The notes beneath the pieces were generated by a model. It saw only the letters and a list, made by a program, of their open reading frames with translations. It had not been told where the DNA came from and did not search any database. From NCBI GenBank assembly GCA_041402045.1, contig JAWKSZ010000033.1, positions 13,767 to 77,766 of the forward strand: a DNA stretch of 64,000 nt, in the 5' to 3' direction. Made by a program: the position numbers and the translations under genes. This document shows, piece after piece, positions 7,771 to 16,215 of this stretch (within the stretch, counting starts at the first letter, position 1; each line of letters opens with the position of its first letter). Source of the DNA: JAGQRJ01 sp041402045. GTDB taxonomy: Bacteria; Planctomycetota; J058.

Positions 7771-9318
7771 CTAGTGGCGGAACACGCGGGTGCCGGTGAG
7801 CACCATGGCGACGCCCAGCTCGTCCGCGCGGGCGATCACCTCGGCGTCCTTCTTGGAGCCGCCCGGGTGCACGACCGCGGTGACCCCGGCCGCGTGGGCG
7901 ACCTCGACCCCGTCGGGGAACGGGAAGAACGCGTCGCTGGCGAGCACGGCGCCCTGGGCGCGGTCCCCCGCCTTCTTGGCCGCGATCTCGACGGCGTCGA
8001 CCCGCGAGGGCTGCCCGCCGCCGACGCCGACCAGGGCCGTGCCCTGGGCGAGGGCGATCGCGTTGCTGCGCACGTAGCGCACGCAGCGCCAGGCGAAGCG
8101 CAGGGCGGCGTCCTCCGCGGGGGTCGGCGTGCGCTGGCTCACGACCTCCCAGGTCGCCGGGGGCGCGGTGTCCTCGTCCTGGACCACGAGCCCGCCAGAC
8201 ACCGAGCGCAGCGTCAGCGCCGCGGGGGCCGGGCGGGCCTCGATCAGGCGCGTGGTCTTGCCCCAGCCCTTGCGCGCGCGGATCCGGGCCACGGCGTCGG
8301 GGGTGAAGCTCGGGGCCACGACGCCCTCCACGAACGGGCGCTCGACCAGGGCCTCGGCCAGCGCCAGGTCCACGGGGACGTTGAAGCCCACGATCGAGCC
8401 GAAGGCCGAGACCGGGTCGCCGGCCCAGGCCAGCTCCAGGGCGCGGGCGGGGTCGGGGTCGGTGGCCGCGCCGCAGGGCCCGGCGTGCTTGATCACGCAC
8501 GCGCCCGGGGCCTCGAGCTCGGCGGTCAGGCACAGCGCCGCGTCAGCGTCGAGGTAGTTGGTCGTGCTCAGGCCCTTGGAGCCCTCGAGCAGGCGCAGCC
8601 CGCCCAGGCCGGCGGCGGCGGTGGGGTAGAACGCCGCGCGCTGGTGCGGGTTCTCGCCGTAGCGCAGGGGCTCGGCGGGGCCGACCGAGAGCTCGAGCTG
8701 CGCGGGGAAGGCCGCGTCGTCTGCGCTGTCCTCGAAGCGGGCGCGCAGCGTGGCCTCGATCGCGCGGTCGTAGTCGCGGGTGCGGGCGAAGGCCGCGAGC
8801 GCGAAGCGCCGCCGGGCCGCGATCCCGACCTCGCCGGTCTCCTGCCACTCGCCGAGGAACGCCGGGTAGTGCTCGGGGCCCGGGAGCACCACGACCCGCT
8901 CGTGGCTCTTGGCCGCGGCGCGCAGCAGGCAGGGCCCGCCAATGTCGACCTCCTCGATCAGCTCCGGGAGCGCCGAGCCCTTGGCCGCGGCCTCCTCGAA
9001 GCGGTAGAGGTTGACCACCACCAGGTCGAAGGGCTCGATCCCCAGCTCGCTGAGCACCGGCTGGTCCTGGGGCAGCCGCGCGAGGATCCCGCCGTGGATC
9101 CGCGGGTGCAGGGTCTTGACCCGCCCGTCGAGGATCTCGGGGTGCTCGGTGACCTGGCTCACGTCCTGGACCTCGAGCCCCGCCGCGCGCAGCGCGCGCG
9201 CCGTGCCGCCGGTCGAGACCAGGGTCACCCCCCGCGCCGCCAGCGCCTGCGCCAGGGGCACGAGCTCGCGCTTGTCGGCCACGCTCAACAGCGCGCGGCG
9301 GATCGCGACCCCGCTCAT
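7771..9318 (-). CDS. purH: Bifunctional AICAR transformylase / IMP cyclohydrolase
   Basis: PurH carries out the last two steps of de novo IMP synthesis: formyl transfer from 10-formyl-THF to AICAR, then cyclisation. The 515-residue product has the N-terminal cyclohydrolase (MGS-like) domain with LLSVADKRELV, STGGTA and KTLHPRIHGGILAR. The transformylase domain has RYGENPHQRAAFY, VIKHAGPCGAA, SDAFFPFPDGVE and the C-terminal HPGGSKKDAEV with VFRH. Two small departures from the usual sequence are KHAGPCG for KHANPCG and VGGGQPSRVD for GAGQMSRVD; the key Lys-His pair is kept. The ATG at 9318 overlaps the stop of the CBS gene (ATGA), so the two are coupled. Confidence 0.97.
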   Translation of the reverse strand: MSGVAIRRALLSVADKRELVPLAQALAARGVTLVSTGGTARALRAAGLEVQDVSQVTEHPEILDGRVKTLHPRIHGGILARLPQDQPVLSELGIEPFDLVVVNLYRFEEAAAKGSALPELIEEVDIGGPCLLRAAAKSHERVVVLPGPEHYPAFLGEWQETGEVGIAARRRFALAAFARTRDYDRAIEATLRARFEDSADDAAFPAQLELSVGPAEPLRYGENPHQRAAFYPTAAAGLGGLRLLEGSKGLSTTNYLDADAALCLTAELEAPGACVIKHAGPCGAATDPDPARALELAWAGDPVSAFGSIVGFNVPVDLALAEALVERPFVEGVVAPSFTPDAVARIRARKGWGKTTRLIEARPAPAALTLRSVSGGLVVQDEDTAPPATWEVVSQRTPTPAEDAALRFAWRCVRYVRSNAIALAQGTALVGVGGGQPSRVDAVEIAAKKAGDRAQGAVLASDAFFPFPDGVEVAHAAGVTAVVHPGGSKKDAEVIARADELGVAMVLTGTRVFRH

Positions 9319-9881
9319 TCCGTGGGCCCCTGACCGATCCCGCCCTGACTCACCGGGCCGCCGCGCAGGTACTGGCCGAAGCTGCGGGCAATGTCGCCCA
9401 CGGTGATCAGCCCGATCACGCGCTTGTCCTCGTCGACGACCACCACGCGGTGCACGCCCTTCCAAGCCATGGTCTCGCACACCGCGTCCAGGGGCTCGCT
9501 CGCCGGACAGCTGATCGTGACCGGGCTCATGAGCTCCTGGACCGAGCGCTCGAGGAGCCCCGTGACCATGCGCCCCACCGCCGGCGCGTCCCCGGGCGCG
9601 CTGGTGCGGTCGAGCAGGCGCGACGTGGCGCGGTCCCGCGGCGGCTGGCCCTTCTTGGGGATCCGCATTTCGCTCGAGCCGTGGGGCAAGAGCGAGTAGG
9701 TCAGCGCGCGCAGAATGTCGGTCTCGGAGATCACCCCCCGCGCGCAGTAGTCCTCGTCGACCACCGGCACGCCGGAGAAGTGGCTGACCCGGAACAGGTG
9801 GATCAGCTCCTCGATCTTCATGCGCAGGGGAACGCAGGTGGGTTTGGGCGTCATGACGTCGCCCGCGGTCAGACCGGCCAT
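9315..9881 (-). CDS. CBS-domain pair protein
   Basis: This 188-residue protein is made of two CBS motifs. The first covers residues 5-60 (VMTPKPTCVPLRMKIEELI, HFSGVPVVDED, GVISETDILRAL) and the second about 115-175 (LMSPVTISCPASEPLDAV, HRVVVVDEDKRVIGLIT, VGDIARSF), joined by a basic linker. Paired CBS motifs form a Bateman module that binds adenine nucleotides and usually acts as an energy sensor. No catalytic domain is attached. Translational coupling to purH suggests a link with purine nucleotide levels, but this is inference. Confidence 0.9.
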   Translation of the reverse strand: MAGLTAGDVMTPKPTCVPLRMKIEELIHLFRVSHFSGVPVVDEDYCARGVISETDILRALTYSLLPHGSSEMRIPKKGQPPRDRATSRLLDRTSAPGDAPAVGRMVTGLLERSVQELMSPVTISCPASEPLDAVCETMAWKGVHRVVVVDEDKRVIGLITVGDIARSFGQYLRGGPVSQGGIGQGPTE

Positions 9882-9948
9882 GGGGTGCCTCGCAGGACCG
9901 GGATCCTACCAGGGCCCGCCAGGACCCGCGCCGCGCCGGGGGCTGGCC

Positions 9949-11274
9949 TCAGCCCTCCGCCAGCCGGTCGGCGAGGTAGTCGACCCGGGCCCGGTCGAGC
10001 TCGCGCACCAGCGCCTCGCGCTGGGCCTGCAGCGCGCGGCGGGTCTCGGGCCCCAGCCGCCGCGCGGCGCGGCGCACGCTGCGCCGCCGGCGGCGCGCGG
10101 CCAGGGCCTCGAGCCACAGCAGCGCAATGAACCCAGTCAGGGGCAGGGTCGCCAGATACGGCCCCGCGGCGTACCAGCCGCCGAGCTGGTAGATCCCCCA
10201 GGTCTGCCCGGCGTAGCACAGGCCCAGCGCCAGGAGCCCCACGAGCAGCTTGACCGTGGACGTGTAGAGCCGCTCGGGCCCCAGCACGCCGACCACGAAC
10301 CGCGGGAGCTGGTAGTAGAGCAGGTGGTTCACCGCGCCCCACACGGCGAAGGGCGCCGCGGCCCAGAACGCGAGGTCGTCCTGGGGGCGGGGGGCCTTCT
10401 GCCGGCGCAGGGCGCGGTCGTCGATCCCCGCCGCCTCCAGCGCGCGGGCGTAGTCGGCGAGCTGCGCCTGGACCTGGGCCACCCGCTCGGGGTCGCGCTC
10501 GGCGAAGGCGCTGACCGCGCGCGCGATCGCCGCCGTCGCCGCCAGCCGCCCGCCGATCTCGTGCTCGACCCGCTGCCCGTAGAGCCGGTCGAGCTGGGCC
10601 ACCAGCGGGTCGAGCTCGGGCCGCGCCACGTGCACGACCTCGGGCTCGAGGGCGTCCTTGACCGCCGTCGTCAGCGCCCGGGCCGGGGCGAAGGGGTCGT
10701 CGGCGGTGTCCTGCGCGGCGAAGGGGCGCACGTCGATCGGCGGAGTGAACGCCACCCGCGCCCGGCTGCGGAAGGTGTCCCGCGCGTCGTAGATCAGGGC
10801 GACCGGGACCACGTAGACCGGCTCCTCCGTGCGCGCCTGCGCGCCGAGGGCGATCCGCGCCAGGCCGGTCTTGAGCCGCATGAGCCGGGGCTCCTCCTGA
10901 CTGACCCCCTCCGGGAAGATCAGCACCGCGTCGCCCTGGGCCACCGCCAGCTCGCAGGCGTCCAGCGTCTGCTGGTTGTCGACGCCCTCCTCCTGCGGGC
11001 CGTCCTGACGGCGCGCGATCGGGACCGCGTTCAGCGCGCGCAAGAGCGGGCCGGCGGGCCCCTTGAACAGGGTGGCCTTGGCCACGAAGCGCAGGGTGCG
11101 GTCGAGGTGCGCGGCGACGAGCAGCACGTCGATCAGGGTGTTGGGGTGGTTGGGCGCGAGGAGCAGCGGCCCGCTGCGGGGCACGTCCTCCGCGCCCTCG
11201 AGCTCGAGCTCGCGGAAGTAGACCCGCAGCGCGTGGCGGACGAGCGGACGCAGCACCGTATGCAGCACGGGCAC
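9949..11274 (-). CDS. PlsC-type acyltransferase with C-terminal membrane region
   Basis: This 441-residue protein has an acyltransferase domain in its N-terminal half: the catalytic block PNHPNTLID (about 41-49, a variant NHx5D seen in GPAT-like relatives), KATLFKGP, FPEGVSQEEP (the glycerol-phosphate binding FPEG motif) and LKTGLARIALGA. After a helical linker come hydrophobic segments (FVVGVLG, LLVGLLALGLCYAG, LATLPLTGFIALLWL) and a basic C-terminus. It probably acylates glycerol-3-phosphate or lysophosphatidate at the inner membrane. The GTG start at 11274 is three bases past the stop of the upstream hypothetical gene, so the two are co-transcribed. Confidence 0.85.
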   Translation of the reverse strand: MPVLHTVLRPLVRHALRVYFRELELEGAEDVPRSGPLLLAPNHPNTLIDVLLVAAHLDRTLRFVAKATLFKGPAGPLLRALNAVPIARRQDGPQEEGVDNQQTLDACELAVAQGDAVLIFPEGVSQEEPRLMRLKTGLARIALGAQARTEEPVYVVPVALIYDARDTFRSRARVAFTPPIDVRPFAAQDTADDPFAPARALTTAVKDALEPEVVHVARPELDPLVAQLDRLYGQRVEHEIGGRLAATAAIARAVSAFAERDPERVAQVQAQLADYARALEAAGIDDRALRRQKAPRPQDDLAFWAAAPFAVWGAVNHLLYYQLPRFVVGVLGPERLYTSTVKLLVGLLALGLCYAGQTWGIYQLGGWYAAGPYLATLPLTGFIALLWLEALAARRRRRSVRRAARRLGPETRRALQAQREALVRELDRARVDYLADRLAEG

Positions 11275-11277
11275 GGC

Positions 11278-12156
11278 CTAGCTCGCGTCCGGCGCGGGGT
11301 CCGCCGGCTCGTCGTCGGCAGGTTCCTCCGACTCGGCGAGGGCGCGCTCGAGGCCGTAGCCCACGCCCCGGGGCGCCAGGGCGTAGGGGGTGTCCGCCAG
11401 CAGCCGGCGCAGCTTGCCGTAGGCCGCCTCGAGCCGGCCCAGGGCCCCGGGGTCGCGCCAGGTCTCCGCCGCGTCCGCCTGGCAGGCGACGAGCAGGCTC
11501 GCCCCGTCCGGGAAGCCCGCGCCCGCGAGCAGGACCCGCGCCAGGGAGATCAGGGTCGGCGCGCGGGTCTGGGTCAGGGCCTCGAGGTGCGCGTCCTGGG
11601 CCTGCTGCGCCCGGCGATCGGCCAGGCACCAGGGCAAGAGCTGCTCGGCGTCGAAGCGCTCGAGCAGGTCCTCGAGCCGCGCGAGGAACGCCGTCGGGGT
11701 CGGGCGCAGCACGAGGTGGCGGAACTCGAAGGCGAGCTCGCGCACCTGGGCCGCGATCGGGATCTGGCTGGCGACGTCGAGCAGGCGCACCCGGGCCAAC
11801 GCCGGCTGCAGCCCGCCGCCGACGTCGGGGTCGGCGCAGCCCAGGGCCAGGGCGGCGAGGGTGCAGGCGGTGCGCTCGGCGGAGCCGCCGCTGGGGTCGG
11901 CGCCCTCGCGCACGAGGAGCAGCCCCAGCGCGGTGCGCCCCAGCCGCGCGCCGTCGTCCCCCGCGGGCCCGCCCAGGACCTCGGACCAGGCCTCCCCGCG
12001 CAGGAAGCCGGCGAGCTCCTCGTCGCAGCGCCCGTCGAGGGCCTGGAGCGCCAGCCAGGCGGCGTCCTCCGCGAGCACGTCGCGCCCCGACTCGCGCCGG
12101 TCGAGGGCGAGGTGGGCCAGCACGCGCTCCACGAGGTCGTCGTCCGCGTCGTTCAC
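11278..12156 (-). CDS. Hypothetical alpha-helical protein
   Basis: This 292-residue soluble protein has no motif I recognise. It is rich in Leu, Ala and Arg with long predicted helices (LVERVLAHLALDRRES, FLARLEDLLERFDAEQLL, LGRLEAAYGKLRRLL) and an acidic C-terminal tail (EEPADDEPADPAPDAS). The GTG at 12156 is preferred because an inverted repeat lies directly upstream. An in-frame upstream extension to about 12306 would run into the divergent APH-like gene. Three bases separate its stop from the acyltransferase gene, so a role in lipid metabolism or envelope maintenance is possible but unproven. Confidence 0.65.
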   Translation of the reverse strand: MNDADDDLVERVLAHLALDRRESGRDVLAEDAAWLALQALDGRCDEELAGFLRGEAWSEVLGGPAGDDGARLGRTALGLLLVREGADPSGGSAERTACTLAALALGCADPDVGGGLQPALARVRLLDVASQIPIAAQVRELAFEFRHLVLRPTPTAFLARLEDLLERFDAEQLLPWCLADRRAQQAQDAHLEALTQTRAPTLISLARVLLAGAGFPDGASLLVACQADAAETWRDPGALGRLEAAYGKLRRLLADTPYALAPRGVGYGLERALAESEEPADDEPADPAPDAS

Positions 12157-12160
12157 CCCC

Positions 12161-12177
12161 CAAGTGTTCCACACTTG
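12161..12177. promoter_or_regulatory. Perfect inverted repeat, candidate operator
   Basis: CAAGTGT-TCC-ACACTTG forms two perfect 7-base arms with a 3-base centre. It lies four bases upstream of the hypothetical gene's GTG (12156, minus) and 86 bases before the divergent APH-like gene. The shape suits a dimeric repressor site covering both starts. Confidence 0.45.
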
Positions 12178-12262
12178 CCCCGGCGCCGTCAGCGGCCGGT
12201 GGCTGAGTAGCATGACGCCCCCGCCCGGGCTCCGCGTCGGAGGGGGAGCCGAGGAGGCAGCC

Positions 12263-13132
12263 ATGAGCGAGCTGGACCCCGCCGACCGCGCGCGGCTCGA
12301 GGCCACCCTGGGGACGCGCGTGCGCGCGGCGCGCCCGATCCACCGCGGCTACACCCCGGCCCAGCGCTGGCTCCTGACCCTCGCCGACGGGCGCAGCGCC
12401 TTCGCCAAGGTCGGGGTCGACGCCAACACCGCCGGCTGGCTCCGGACCGAGCGCGAGCTCTACGCTGCGCTGGCGGGGTCGGCGTTCCTCCCCCGACTCC
12501 TCGGCTTCGTGGACGACCCCGCGCGCCCCGCCCTCGTGCTCGAGGACCTCTCCGCCGCCCACTGGCCGCCGCCCTGGACCCGGCCCCAGGTCGACGCGGT
12601 GCTCGCGGCCCTCGAGGCCGTGCACGCGCAGCGGCTGCCCCTGGCGCCGATCGGGTTCATGGGGGGCAGCTTCGACGGCTGGACCCAGGTCGCCCAGGAC
12701 CCGGCGCCGTTCCTCGGGCTCGAGCTCTGCTCCCCCGCCTGGCTGGAGGCCGAGCTCCCGACGCTGCTCGCCGCGGAGGCCGAGGCCGAGCTCGGGGGGG
12801 ACGCGCTCCTGCACTTCGACGTGCGCAGCGACAACCTCTGCCTGCGCGACGGGCGCGCGCTGTTGATCGACTGGAACCACGCCTGCTGCGGGAACCCCGA
12901 GGTCGACCTCGCGTTCTTCCTCCCGAGCCTCGCCGCCGAGGGCGGCCCGCCCCCCGAGGCGCTGCTCCCCGGGCGGCCCGCGCTGGCCGCGCTGATCAGC
13001 GGGTTCTTCGCGGCGCGGGCCGGGCTCCCGGTGATTCCGCACGCCCCGCGGGTGCGCGAGATCCAGCGCCTGCAGCTCGAGGCCGCGCTGCCCTGGGCGG
13101 TGCGCGCGCTGGGGCTCTCCGCGCCGCGCTGA
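12263..13132 (+). CDS. Aminoglycoside phosphotransferase (APH)-fold kinase
   Basis: This 289-residue APH/choline-kinase-like phosphotransferase has an N-terminal lobe with an FAKVG segment (probable ATP-contacting Lys), a hinge at LVLEDLSAAHWPPPW, the catalytic loop LLHFDVRSDNLCL near residue 185 and the metal-binding LIDWNHACCGNPEVDLAFF near 202. The substrate is not evident: relatives phosphorylate antibiotics, choline, fructosamines or amino-sugars, and nothing nearby suggests drug resistance. A strong Shine-Dalgarno (GAGGAGG, 12251-12257) precedes the ATG. It is transcribed away from the hypothetical/acyltransferase pair, with a terminator-like hairpin after its stop. Confidence 0.8.
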   Translation: MSELDPADRARLEATLGTRVRAARPIHRGYTPAQRWLLTLADGRSAFAKVGVDANTAGWLRTERELYAALAGSAFLPRLLGFVDDPARPALVLEDLSAAHWPPPWTRPQVDAVLAALEAVHAQRLPLAPIGFMGGSFDGWTQVAQDPAPFLGLELCSPAWLEAELPTLLAAEAEAELGGDALLHFDVRSDNLCLRDGRALLIDWNHACCGNPEVDLAFFLPSLAAEGGPPPEALLPGRPALAALISGFFAARAGLPVIPHAPRVREIQRLQLEAALPWAVRALGLSAPR

Positions 13133-13137
13133 GCGGG

Positions 13138-13171
13138 GACAGCCCTGTCCCTCGCCAGGGACCGGGCTGTC
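13138..13171 (+). terminator. Hairpin after APH-like gene
   Basis: GACAGCCC (13138-13145) pairs with GGGCTGTC (13164-13171), and inside it GTCCCT pairs with AGGGAC around a four-base loop. It starts six bases past the stop codon. There is no run of T, so it may be a rho-assisted or pausing hairpin. Confidence 0.55.
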
Positions 13172-13274
13172 TGCGCCGCAGCGCCCCCAGCGGGTTAGCC
13201 GCGCGGCCTGGGGCTTGCACGGGAGAGGGCAAACGTCGCCGCGATCCCGCGCGACCCCAGCCCAGGGAGGCTCC

Positions 13275-14846
13275 ATGACCCCGTCCCCGTTCGCCGCCGT
13301 CCTCGCCGGCCTCGCGCTGCTCACGCCCCTGGCCCTCGCGGGCCCGGACGCCCCCACCGCGCCCCGCGCCGAGGACGCCCCGCCGCAGGAGGCCCCGCCC
13401 TACGCCTACTCCGACGCCGAGGTCGCGGCCCGGGTCGGCTCCGCGCTCCTGCTCGAGCCCAGCGTGGCGGTCGCCACCCTCGAAGCCAGCGCGGAGGACG
13501 GCGTGGTGACCCTCAGCGGCGAAGCCCCGCACCTCCTGGCCCGCGACCGCGCGATCGAGGTGGCGAGCAGCCTGCGCGGGGTGCGCGCGGTGATCGACCG
13601 GGTCGAGATCCGCCCGGTCGAGGTCGACGACGACGAGCTCCTGCACGGCGTCGAGGCCGCCCTCGCGCTGGACCCCACGACCGAGGCCTACGAGGTCCAG
13701 ATCGCGGTGCAGGACGGCGAGGTGACCCTCGCGGGCGAGGTCGACTCCTGGCAGGAGCGCGCGCTGGCGGAGCGCCTGGCCAAGGGCGTCGCCGGGGTGC
13801 GCGGGGTCGAGAACGCGCTCACCCTGCGCGAGTCCGCCGAGCGCGAGCCCGAGGAGGTCGCCCAGGACGTGCGCTCGCGCCTGCGCTGGGACACCCTGGT
13901 CGACGACGGCATGCTCGTGGTCAACGTGGACGCCGAGGGCCAGGTGATCCTGCGCGGGAGCGTGGGCAGCCTCGCCGAGCGCCGGCGCGCGGAGGAGCTG
14001 GCCCTGGTGCGCGGCGCGACCGCGGTCGACGCCGAGCGCGTGAAGATCGCCGCCTGGAAGCGGACCCCCGACCTGCGCGGCTCCAAGTATCTGGACGTGA
14101 GCGACGCCGAGGTCCTGGACGCGCTGCGCGCGGCCCTGCGCTACGACCCCCGCGTCGACGTCGAGCCGATCCGGCTCTCGCTGGCCAACGCCGAGGTGAC
14201 CCTCGAGGGCACCGTCTCCAGCCTCAAGGCGCGCCGCGCCGCGGAGCGCGACGCGCAGCACGTCGTCGGCGTGCGCTCGGTGCGCAACCTGCTCGAGGTC
14301 GAGGGCGAGCCGCCGACCGACGCCGCCCTCGAGGTCGCGCTCGAGCTCGTGCTCGCGCGGGACGCCTACGTCGGCGGCCGCGGGCTGACCGTGCGCGTCG
14401 AGGACGGCGTGGTGCACCTCGCGGGCACGGTGGCCACCCCCTTCGAGCGCGCCGTCGCCGACGACGCATGCGCCCGGGTCTCCGGCGTGCTCCGGGTCGA
14501 GAACGCCCTCGAGGTCGAGGAGCCCGAGCAGCCGTTCTACGAGCGCCTGCGCATGAACTACGGCTGGGGCCCGACCCAGTTCCGCTGGACCTGGGACCCC
14601 CCGGCCGCGACCCGCGACCCCGCCCTCGACCCCTCGGTCCAGGCCACGATCGAGTCCGAGCTGCGCTGGAGCCCCTTCGTCGACGAGGAGGACGTCGAGG
14701 TCTTCGTGCAGGAGGGCGTCGCGCACCTGACCGGGACCGTGGGCTCGCACATGGAGCGCAAGGCCGCGATCCAGTGCGCCTACGACGGCGGCGCCCGCGA
14801 CGTCGAGGCCGAGCTCACCGTCGAGGACGCCACCCCCAGCGACTGA
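13275..14846 (+). CDS. Secreted protein with six BON domains
   Basis: This 523-residue protein starts at the ATG at 13275 behind GGGAGG. A signal peptide (TPSPFAAVLAGLALLTPLALAG) and an Ala/Pro-rich linker precede six consecutive BON domains. Each has the pattern of an Asp-rich helix, then DGxVxLxGxV, then RVENxL (for example EDGVVTLSGEAP, QDGEVTLAGEV, EGQVILRGSV, LANAEVTLEGTV, EDGVVHLAGTV, QEGVAHLTGTV). BON domains bind phospholipid or act in periplasmic envelope maintenance, as in OsmY and the secretin and MscS relatives. A Trp/Tyr-rich insert (GWGPTQFRWTWDP) lies between domains 5 and 6. Six copies is unusually many. It is probably periplasmic. Confidence 0.88.
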   Translation: MTPSPFAAVLAGLALLTPLALAGPDAPTAPRAEDAPPQEAPPYAYSDAEVAARVGSALLLEPSVAVATLEASAEDGVVTLSGEAPHLLARDRAIEVASSLRGVRAVIDRVEIRPVEVDDDELLHGVEAALALDPTTEAYEVQIAVQDGEVTLAGEVDSWQERALAERLAKGVAGVRGVENALTLRESAEREPEEVAQDVRSRLRWDTLVDDGMLVVNVDAEGQVILRGSVGSLAERRRAEELALVRGATAVDAERVKIAAWKRTPDLRGSKYLDVSDAEVLDALRAALRYDPRVDVEPIRLSLANAEVTLEGTVSSLKARRAAERDAQHVVGVRSVRNLLEVEGEPPTDAALEVALELVLARDAYVGGRGLTVRVEDGVVHLAGTVATPFERAVADDACARVSGVLRVENALEVEEPEQPFYERLRMNYGWGPTQFRWTWDPPAATRDPALDPSVQATIESELRWSPFVDEEDVEVFVQEGVAHLTGTVGSHMERKAAIQCAYDGGARDVEAELTVEDATPSD

Positions 14847-14860
14847 GCCGGACACGCGTC

Positions 14861-14898
14861 CGACGACCGAGCCCGCGCACCCGCGCGGGCTCGCGTCG
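14861..14898 (+). terminator. Strong hairpin after BON protein gene
   Basis: CGAGCCCGCGC (14868-14878) pairs perfectly with GCGCGGGCTCG (14883-14893) around a four-base loop, and CGACG (14861) extends the stem with CGTCG (14894-14898). It lies 15 bases past the stop codon. No T tract follows. Confidence 0.6.
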
Positions 14899-15184
14899 TG
14901 TACGCGGAGCGCGCTGGCGGATCCCTCCCTCCGGAAGGGTGGAAGGCCTGACCCATCCGGGCGGGGATAAACCCGGGATAAACCCCGCCCCTACCCCCGA
15001 ATGCGCGGGCGCGCAGTGCCCGGGTCCTCGCAACCGAGGTGCGAATCCGCTCCAATCCTGCGCGTGCGCGCACACAGGGGTAGGGGCGGGGTTTATCGGT
15101 TTATCCCCGCCCGGGTCTGTCAGGCCGCTTTCGCAGGAGAAGGACACGTCCTCCCGCCCCGAGCGGCGGAGCGCCCAACCCCGG
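14899..15184. repeat. Non-coding region with GGGCGGGGATAAAC inverted repeat element
   Basis: No gene is supported. Arms at about 14946-14998 and 15077-15124 are inverted copies built around GGGCGGGGATAAACC, then ATAAACCCCGCCCCTACCCC, separated by about 80 bases of GC-rich sequence. The same core occurs alone at about 4434. The element spans the gap between the BON gene and the minus-strand small membrane protein and may insulate the two convergent transcription units. Confidence 0.6.
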
Positions 15185-15409
15185 TCAGCTCTGCGCGGCG
15201 CGACGGTAGGTCCACACGCTGAGCTGGGCCAGGCCGGCACCGAGCAGCGCCGCGATCATGACGAACCAGTCCCCGCGGGGGCTGCGCGACTGGCTGGGCG
15301 GCAGGACCTCCAGCTCACGCAGCACGATCAGCGCTGCCACGCCCAGGATCGCGCCAAAGGCGAGCGCCAACCGCTCGACGATCTCGTGCTTCGGCCTCCA
15401 AGGACTCAC
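15185..15409 (-). CDS. Small two-helix membrane protein
   Basis: This 74-residue protein has two hydrophobic helices (LALAFGAILGVAALIVL and WFVMIAALLGAGLAQLSVW) joined by a short polar loop (EVLPPSQSRSPRGD) with basic ends. I do not recognise the family. Its GTG at 15409 overlaps the stop of the sigma-like gene by four bases, so it is made together with that regulator. By analogy with sigma/anti-sigma pairs it could tether or modulate the regulator, but it is much smaller than typical anti-sigma factors and the idea is inference. Confidence 0.7.
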   Translation of the reverse strand: MSPWRPKHEIVERLALAFGAILGVAALIVLRELEVLPPSQSRSPRGDWFVMIAALLGAGLAQLSVWTYRRAAQS

Positions 15410-16155
15410 GCGTCGTCTCCTCCGACCGCCCGCTCCTCGAAGCCGAGCACGTGCACGATCGCGCTCAGGCTGAGCCGCGTCTCGCGCGGGACCTCGGCCT
15501 CGGGGTAGACCCGGCGGTAGTCGTCTTCGAGCTGCGCCCGCAAGCGACGCAGGAGCTGCGCGCCGACCCGCTCGCCCAGCCGGCTCGCCGCGCGCACCCG
15601 CGCGGCCGGGCTCGGGGCCTCGAGCAGCCCGCGCGCGGCGAGCTCCTCGCCCAGCTCGCGGTCCGCCCGGGGGCGCGCGCTGCGCGCCCCCGGCCACTTG
15701 AGCTCGAGGTAGGCGCGCTCGGCGGCGGTCAAGGCCCCGTCCGCGAGCAGCGCGTCCCGCGCCTGCTCGACGGCCTCGCGCACGCGCCCGCGCAGGCGCT
15801 CGGCCTCGTCCTCCACCAGGCGCCAGGCAGGGTCCGCGGCGTCGGGGGCGGCCAGGGCCTCGTCGGGGGGCAGCGGCTCCTCGGGTGCTCGGCGCAGGCG
15901 TCGGCGGCAGTGGTAGCCGAAGGCGCTGGCCACGTAGCTGCGGAAGCGCGCGCCGCGCTCGAAGGTCGCGAGCAGCCCGCCCGACTCGGCGCAGCTCGCC
16001 TCCGCGAGGAACTCGTGGGCGAGGGCGTCCGCGGCCTCCTCCGAGCAGCCGAAGCGCGCGCGCGCGAGGGCGCGCAGGCCCGCCACGTAGCGCTTGTAGA
16101 AGCTCGCGTAGCCGAACTCGGTCCAATCGGTAAATCGCGTGGGTGGTAGACTCAC
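15406..16155 (-). CDS. Sigma-70/ECF-like RNA polymerase sigma factor (divergent)
   Basis: This 249-residue protein has an N-terminal part resembling region 2 of the ECF sigma factors common in Planctomycetota-type genomes: FYKRYVAGLRALARARFG, EEAADALAHEFLAE, then FERGARFRSYVASAFGYHCRRRLRR. A weak region 4-like helix-turn-helix may lie near LTAAERAYLELKWPG. The C-terminal half is Arg/Ala-rich and longer than in standard ECFs. It is transcribed divergently from an STPK gene, an arrangement typical of ECFs controlled by kinases rather than classical anti-sigma factors. The GTG at 16155 is chosen because it directly precedes the conserved SLPPTRFTDW start. Confidence 0.55.
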   Translation of the reverse strand: MSLPPTRFTDWTEFGYASFYKRYVAGLRALARARFGCSEEAADALAHEFLAEASCAESGGLLATFERGARFRSYVASAFGYHCRRRLRRAPEEPLPPDEALAAPDAADPAWRLVEDEAERLRGRVREAVEQARDALLADGALTAAERAYLELKWPGARSARPRADRELGEELAARGLLEAPSPAARVRAASRLGERVGAQLLRRLRAQLEDDYRRVYPEAEVPRETRLSLSAIVHVLGFEERAVGGDDA

Positions 16156-16215
16156 GGGCCGTGCAGGCGAGCCTAGGGCTTGGCTCCGCGTCGCACAACA
16201 CACCCGGGGAGGCGC

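Noticed and set aside
6451..9333. Long plus-strand open frame of about 960 codons
   Set aside because: It is antisense to the MFS and purH genes, has no recognisable motif and reflects GC-rich codon bias; purH on the other strand is certain.
12263..13132. Antibiotic resistance gene
   Set aside because: The APH fold is clear but no drug-specific residues or mobile context are seen; many relatives act on ordinary metabolites.
9869..13357. Long minus-strand open frame of about 1160 codons
   Set aside because: It crosses genes with strong motif support on both strands and has low-complexity Arg/Gly/Pro composition; a GC-bias shadow.
15030..15065. Possible tRNA T-arm (GGTGCGAATCC)
   Set aside because: The flanking bases do not pair as a T-stem and no acceptor, D or anticodon arm can be drawn around it.
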